From the NCBI GenBank assembly GCA_003695005.1, contig RFJE01000181.1, positions 1 to 17,501 of the forward strand: a stretch of 17,501 nucleotides of DNA, written 5' to 3'. This document shows, piece by piece, positions 14,508 through 17,501 of the stretch (position 1 is its first letter; every line of letters starts with the position of its first letter). Both the position numbers and the translations under genes were made by a program. Under the pieces are notes generated by a model. The model ran no database searches and was not told the origin of the DNA. It saw only the letters and a program-made list of their open reading frames with translations. The DNA comes from Candidatus Hydrogenedentota bacterium. Lineage in GTDB: Bacteria > Spirochaetota > Leptospiria > Turneriellales > J094.

Positions 14508-17113
14508 TAAACCGTTGTTGGCTCTCCTGGTGCCTGGTGGTGATTTTCCCCATTTTGCTCCGAAAAATCAGGCTTTAAATCGTTCTTTTCTTCTTTTGTC
14601 GTTGGATCTTCTTCATGCCACCACTTATCAATGGTCTCTTCCGTTAAATACTGCTCTTTTAATTCCTGTAATTTTTCTTCTTTTAATTTGCTATATTTAA
14701 AATTTAGCTTATTGTTTTTTGCACTAACCGTAACAAGGGTAGGACCATTGAATTTTCCTTCCACCATTTGCGAAGCAAGCTCATCTTCAATTTCTTTTTG
14801 AAGAAGTCTTCTGAGTGGCCTTGCACCAAATTTTTCGTCATAACCTTTTTCGGCAAAATAATTTTTTGCGGTTTGCGTAAACCGAATATGCAGCTGATTG
14901 CGAATTACATTCGCATTAATTTCTTCCACAAGTAAATCTACAATTTCTTTAATTTCTTTTTTTGTTAAAGGCTTAAAGACAATAACATCATCGACACGGT
15001 TTAAAAACTCAGGCCTAAAAAAGCGTTTTAGCTCTTCCATAACCTTATCACTTTTATCCTGCTGTTTTTCGCCATCGCCAAAGCCCATACGGCCACCTTT
15101 CATAAGTTCGCGTGCCCCTAAGTTCGACGTCATAATAATGATGGTTTCTTTAAAATCCACATGGTGGCCCATATTATCGGTAAGTTCACCTTCGTCGAGA
15201 ACTTGCAGTAAAATGTTCTGAATATCGGGGTGCGCCTTTTCTATTTCATCAAACAGTAAAATAGAATATGGCTTACGACGCACTGCTTCTGTTAACTGTC
15301 CACCATCTTCAAAGCCTACATACCCCGGCGGTGAGCCAATAAATTTGGATACCGTATGCAATTCCATGTACTCGCTCATATCAAAACGGATAAGAGCATC
15401 TTCGTCGCCAAATAAATACTCCGCTAATGCTTTCGCTAGTTGTGTTTTCCCCACGCCCGTAGGACCTAAAAACATAAAAGAACCAGTTGGTCGTTTTGGT
15501 GACTTAAACCCCGTACGCGCGCGCCGAACGGCCCGAGCGACTTTTTCAATGGCCTCTTTTTGGCCAATCACCATTTCCGATAAATGGCTTTCCATATTGC
15601 GCAGTTTTTCCATTTCACTATCGCTCATTTGGTGCATCGGGATGCCTGTCCAATCCGAAATAACAGCGCGAATATCTTCTACATCAATTAATGGCTTTTT
15701 CTCTCTTTGCTCGCTCCGCCAAACATCAATTTTTTCTTCGAGATCTTTCTCTAATTGAGTAATTTTATCCCGAAGTTGAGCCGCTTTTTCGTATTCTTGC
15801 AAACGTACTTTTTCATTTTTTTCTTGTTTTAATTTTGCCATTTCGGCTTCCATCTTTTTAAACTCCTCGGGAATAATAGATGTTTTTAAGCGAGCTTTTG
15901 CTCCCGCCTCATCAATTACATCAATGGCCTTGTCTGGCAAATACCTATCCGTAATAAAGCGGTCGGATAACTGGACAGCTGCTTTTATACTTTCTTTTGA
16001 ATACTCTACTCCATGGTGCTTTTCGTAACTTTTGCGAAGACCAGATAAAATCCGAATGGCATCTTCAATATCCGGCTCTTCCACCATAACGGTTTGGAAA
16101 CGACGCTCGAGAGCACTATCACGCTCAATATACCTTTTGTACTCTGTAAGGGTGGTAGCACCAATACATTGAATTTCTCCCCGTGCTAATGCCGGCTTTA
16201 AGATATTCGCAGCATCCACCGCCCCTTCGGCAGCACCCGCTCCAATAATGGTATGCACTTCATCAATAAATAAAATGACCTCTTTATTGTTTTGAACTTC
16301 TTTCATGAGCTTCTTAATTCTATCTTCAAACTCGCCGCGGTATTTTGTTCCTGCAATCATAGCAGCGACATCTAGAGAGTAAATCACCTTATCGAATAAA
16401 ATTTCAGGTACTTTGCGCTCGTTAATCCGCTGTGCGAGTCCTTCCACAATGGCAGTTTTTCCTACGCCTGCTTCTCCTACTAATACCGGATTGTTTTTAG
16501 TCTTCCGCGATAAAATACTAATGACCCTATCAATCTCTTTTTCACGACCAATAACCGGATCAATTTTACCTTCTGCAGCTAACTTCGATAAATTCCGAGC
16601 AAATTCATTTAAAATCGGCGTTTTTCGTGCTGTTTGTGTCGGACGCCGTGCTCTTCGCTGGGGGGTTGGATCCGATTTACTGACCCCTAATGTCTGGTTT
16701 AGCTCATTGCGAATCACTTGGTATGTGATGGAAAATGCCGCTAACGCTTGAGCCGCCACAGAATTACTATCCCTTAAAAGTCCAAGCAAAATATGCTCTG
16801 AACCAATATAACCATGCTGAAATTTTCTAGCTTCTTCGCGAGAATAATCCAATACTTTTTGTACCCTATCTTTAGCTGTCGGATCCATGAGCAAAGTAAC
16901 GCCATTTTGATCGGCTCGTTTTTCTACTTCGGCACGTAAATCATCTAAATCAATATTTAAATTTTGCAGAATTTTTACCGCCATGGAATCCGGAACTTTT
17001 AAAAGACCTAATAAAATATGCTCGGGGCCATAATACTCATGTCCAAGCCGCTTTGCTTCTTTAGGTGCATATTCGTTAATTACTTTCTTTACTCGGTTTG
17101 TAAAATCAAACAT
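14507..17113 (-). CDS. clpC: ATP-dependent Clp protease ATP-binding subunit ClpC
   Basis: AAA+ unfoldase that feeds substrates to ClpP. 868 residues: two N-domain repeats ([10 protein letters not shown] 29-38 and [10 protein letters not shown] 104-113), AAA domain 1 with Walker A GEAGVGKT (213-220) and Walker B VILFIDE (279-285), an arginine finger in ALERRF, a UVR-type coiled segment (about 425-460, [10 protein letters not shown]) that marks ClpC rather than ClpA or ClpB, and AAA domain 2 with Walker A GPTGVGKT (550-557) and Walker B ILLFDE (618-623). MGF (676-678) fits the ClpP-docking loop. A polar Glu/Asp/Pro tail of about 35 residues closes it. GAGGAATT before the ATG is a good ribosome site. 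Confidence 0.97.
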   Translation of the reverse strand: MFDFTNRVKKVINEYAPKEAKRLGHEYYGPEHILLGLLKVPDSMAVKILQNLNIDLDDLRAEVEKRADQNGVTLLMDPTAKDRVQKVLDYSREEARKFQHGYIGSEHILLGLLRDSNSVAAQALAAFSITYQVIRNELNQTLGVSKSDPTPQRRARRPTQTARKTPILNEFARNLSKLAAEGKIDPVIGREKEIDRVISILSRKTKNNPVLVGEAGVGKTAIVEGLAQRINERKVPEILFDKVIYSLDVAAMIAGTKYRGEFEDRIKKLMKEVQNNKEVILFIDEVHTIIGAGAAEGAVDAANILKPALARGEIQCIGATTLTEYKRYIERDSALERRFQTVMVEEPDIEDAIRILSGLRKSYEKHHGVEYSKESIKAAVQLSDRFITDRYLPDKAIDVIDEAGAKARLKTSIIPEEFKKMEAEMAKLKQEKNEKVRLQEYEKAAQLRDKITQLEKDLEEKIDVWRSEQREKKPLIDVEDIRAVISDWTGIPMHQMSDSEMEKLRNMESHLSEMVIGQKEAIEKVARAVRRARTGFKSPKRPTGSFMFLGPTGVGKTQLAKALAEYLFGDEDALIRFDMSEYMELHTVSKFIGSPPGYVGFEDGGQLTEAVRRKPYSILLFDEIEKAHPDIQNILLQVLDEGELTDNMGHHVDFKETIIIMTSNLGARELMKGGRMGFGDGEKQQDKSDKVMEELKRFFRPEFLNRVDDVIVFKPLTKKEIKEIVDLLVEEINANVIRNQLHIRFTQTAKNYFAEKGYDEKFGARPLRRLLQKEIEDELASQMVEGKFNGPTLVTVSAKNNKLNFKYSKLKEEKLQELKEQYLTEETIDKWWHEEDPTTKEEKNDLKPDFSEQNGENHHQAPGEPTTV

Positions 17114-17163
17114 AGTAATTCCTCTCTTTAATGTCGGCTCTTAACTGTCAACCGCTTATACAT

Positions 17164-17192
17164 AATATACACAAAAAATTGAAAATAGACAA
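17164..17192 (-). promoter_or_regulatory. Sigma-70-type promoter of clpC-rsmH
   Basis: On the minus strand TTGTCT (-35, 17192-17187) and TATATT (-10, 17169-17164) are separated by exactly 17 bases inside an A/T-rich stretch, with the clpC start about 50 bases further on. No CIRCE element and no CtsR-type direct repeat was seen around it, so heat-shock control by those repressors is not supported by the sequence. Confidence 0.65.
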
Positions 17193-17261
17193 CAATTTTT
17201 TTGTTACAGTTTGGTTTAAATCTAATGCACTGACTTGCTATCGGCACCCGCGGCACGCTTG

Positions 17262-17280
17262 AATGCGGCAAAGCCGCATT
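17262..17280. other. Short GC-rich hairpin between an unknown gene and clpC
   Basis: AATGCGGC and GCCGCATT (17262-17269 and 17273-17280) form a perfect 8-bp stem with an AAA loop, 12 bases after the stop of the upstream minus-strand gene. It is well placed to be that gene's terminator but no U-run follows on that strand, so the role is uncertain. Confidence 0.45.
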
Positions 17281-17292
17281 TCCACTCTGAAT

Positions 17293-17501
17293 TTACTTAA
17301 AAAACTCGTAGTACTTCTTTAAAATTTTTCGCTCATGCTTTCTTGATGGAGAACCTTTCGATCGAGCAAAATCTTCAAGCGGCATATACGACAGTTTTTG
17401 CTGAATACTTTCTCCCTTCTCGGGGCTCCCCATCAGGAAAAAATCTTGTAAAGTTTGCTCATTCATCTCAACTCCAATAGCTTCCTTGATTTTTACAAAA
17501 T
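17293..17501 (-). CDS. Unrecognised protein, C-terminal end only
   Basis: The last 68 codons of a minus-strand gene that enters from the right edge, open over its whole visible length with stop TAA at 17293-17295. The visible residues (EAIGVEMNEQTLQDFF, SPEKGESIQQKLSYM, LEDFARSKGSPSRKHERKIL, YYEFFK) are charged and look helical, with a basic end. A stand-alone small protein starting at the internal ATG (MNEQTLQ) is possible but the frame stays open upstream of it. I do not recognise a family and assign no function. Confidence 0.6.
   Translation of the reverse strand, partial: FVKIKEAIGVEMNEQTLQDFFLMGSPEKGESIQQKLSYMPLEDFARSKGSPSRKHERKILKKYYEFFK

Noticed and set aside
17114..17292. CIRCE or CtsR operator upstream of clpC
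   Set aside because: No TTAGCACTC/GAGTGCTAA inverted repeat or AGGTCAAA-type direct repeat was found; only a plain promoter is supported.
1..17501. CRISPR array, phage, insertion sequence or defence system
   Set aside because: No regularly spaced direct repeats, transposase, integrase or defence-type genes were found; all long ORFs are housekeeping or envelope genes.

Overview
The window is A+T-rich, densely packed bacterial chromosome dominated by housekeeping genes. The best taxonomic hint is a broken outer-membrane protein gene (about 9296-10362) whose layout resembles the Lsa36-type surface proteins of leptospires. Together with a CTC-type bL25, a ClpC with UVR domain and an alaS with an extra Cys cluster, this makes a spirochaete, possibly in or near Leptospirales, my best guess. 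It is an inference, not a proof. No phage, transposase, CRISPR array or recognisable defence locus is present.

Layout. From 12065 down to the left edge, all genes are on the minus strand and mostly separated by 0-20 bases: an ABC1/UbiB-family kinase; the frameshifted outer-membrane protein; a 230-base spacer with two strong RNA-like structures; alaS; a CoA-binding Rossmann protein; a PilP/GspC-like anchored periplasmic protein; an AtpZ-like membrane protein; ispE; tRNA-Gln(TTG); a short glmU; prs; rplY; pth; and tilS, which runs off the left edge. The ispE - tRNA-Gln - (glmU) - prs - rplY - pth order is an old conserved block that links isoprenoid and nucleotide-sugar precursors, PRPP and translation.

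A small plus-strand operon follows (12150-13505): a class II cytochrome c (cytochrome c'-like) and signal peptidase I. It converges on a minus-strand pair, clpC-rsmH (17113-13587), joined by a one-base stop/start overlap and driven by a good sigma-70-type promoter at 17164-17192. The C-terminal end of an unrecognised minus-strand protein enters from the right edge.

The most interesting points lie inside ordinary-looking genes and spacers. The only pth seen has replaced the family's catalytic histidine and several other active-site residues. glmU carries only the uridyltransferase domain, and its best start codon lies inside a palindromic repeat. Related composite palindromes flank tRNA-Gln/glmU and form the 3' end of rsmH. 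The OMP gene is split by a one-base shift, most simply at a T6 run. The spacer before alaS holds two long stems whose non-Watson-Crick positions become G-U pairs only in the minus-strand transcript.
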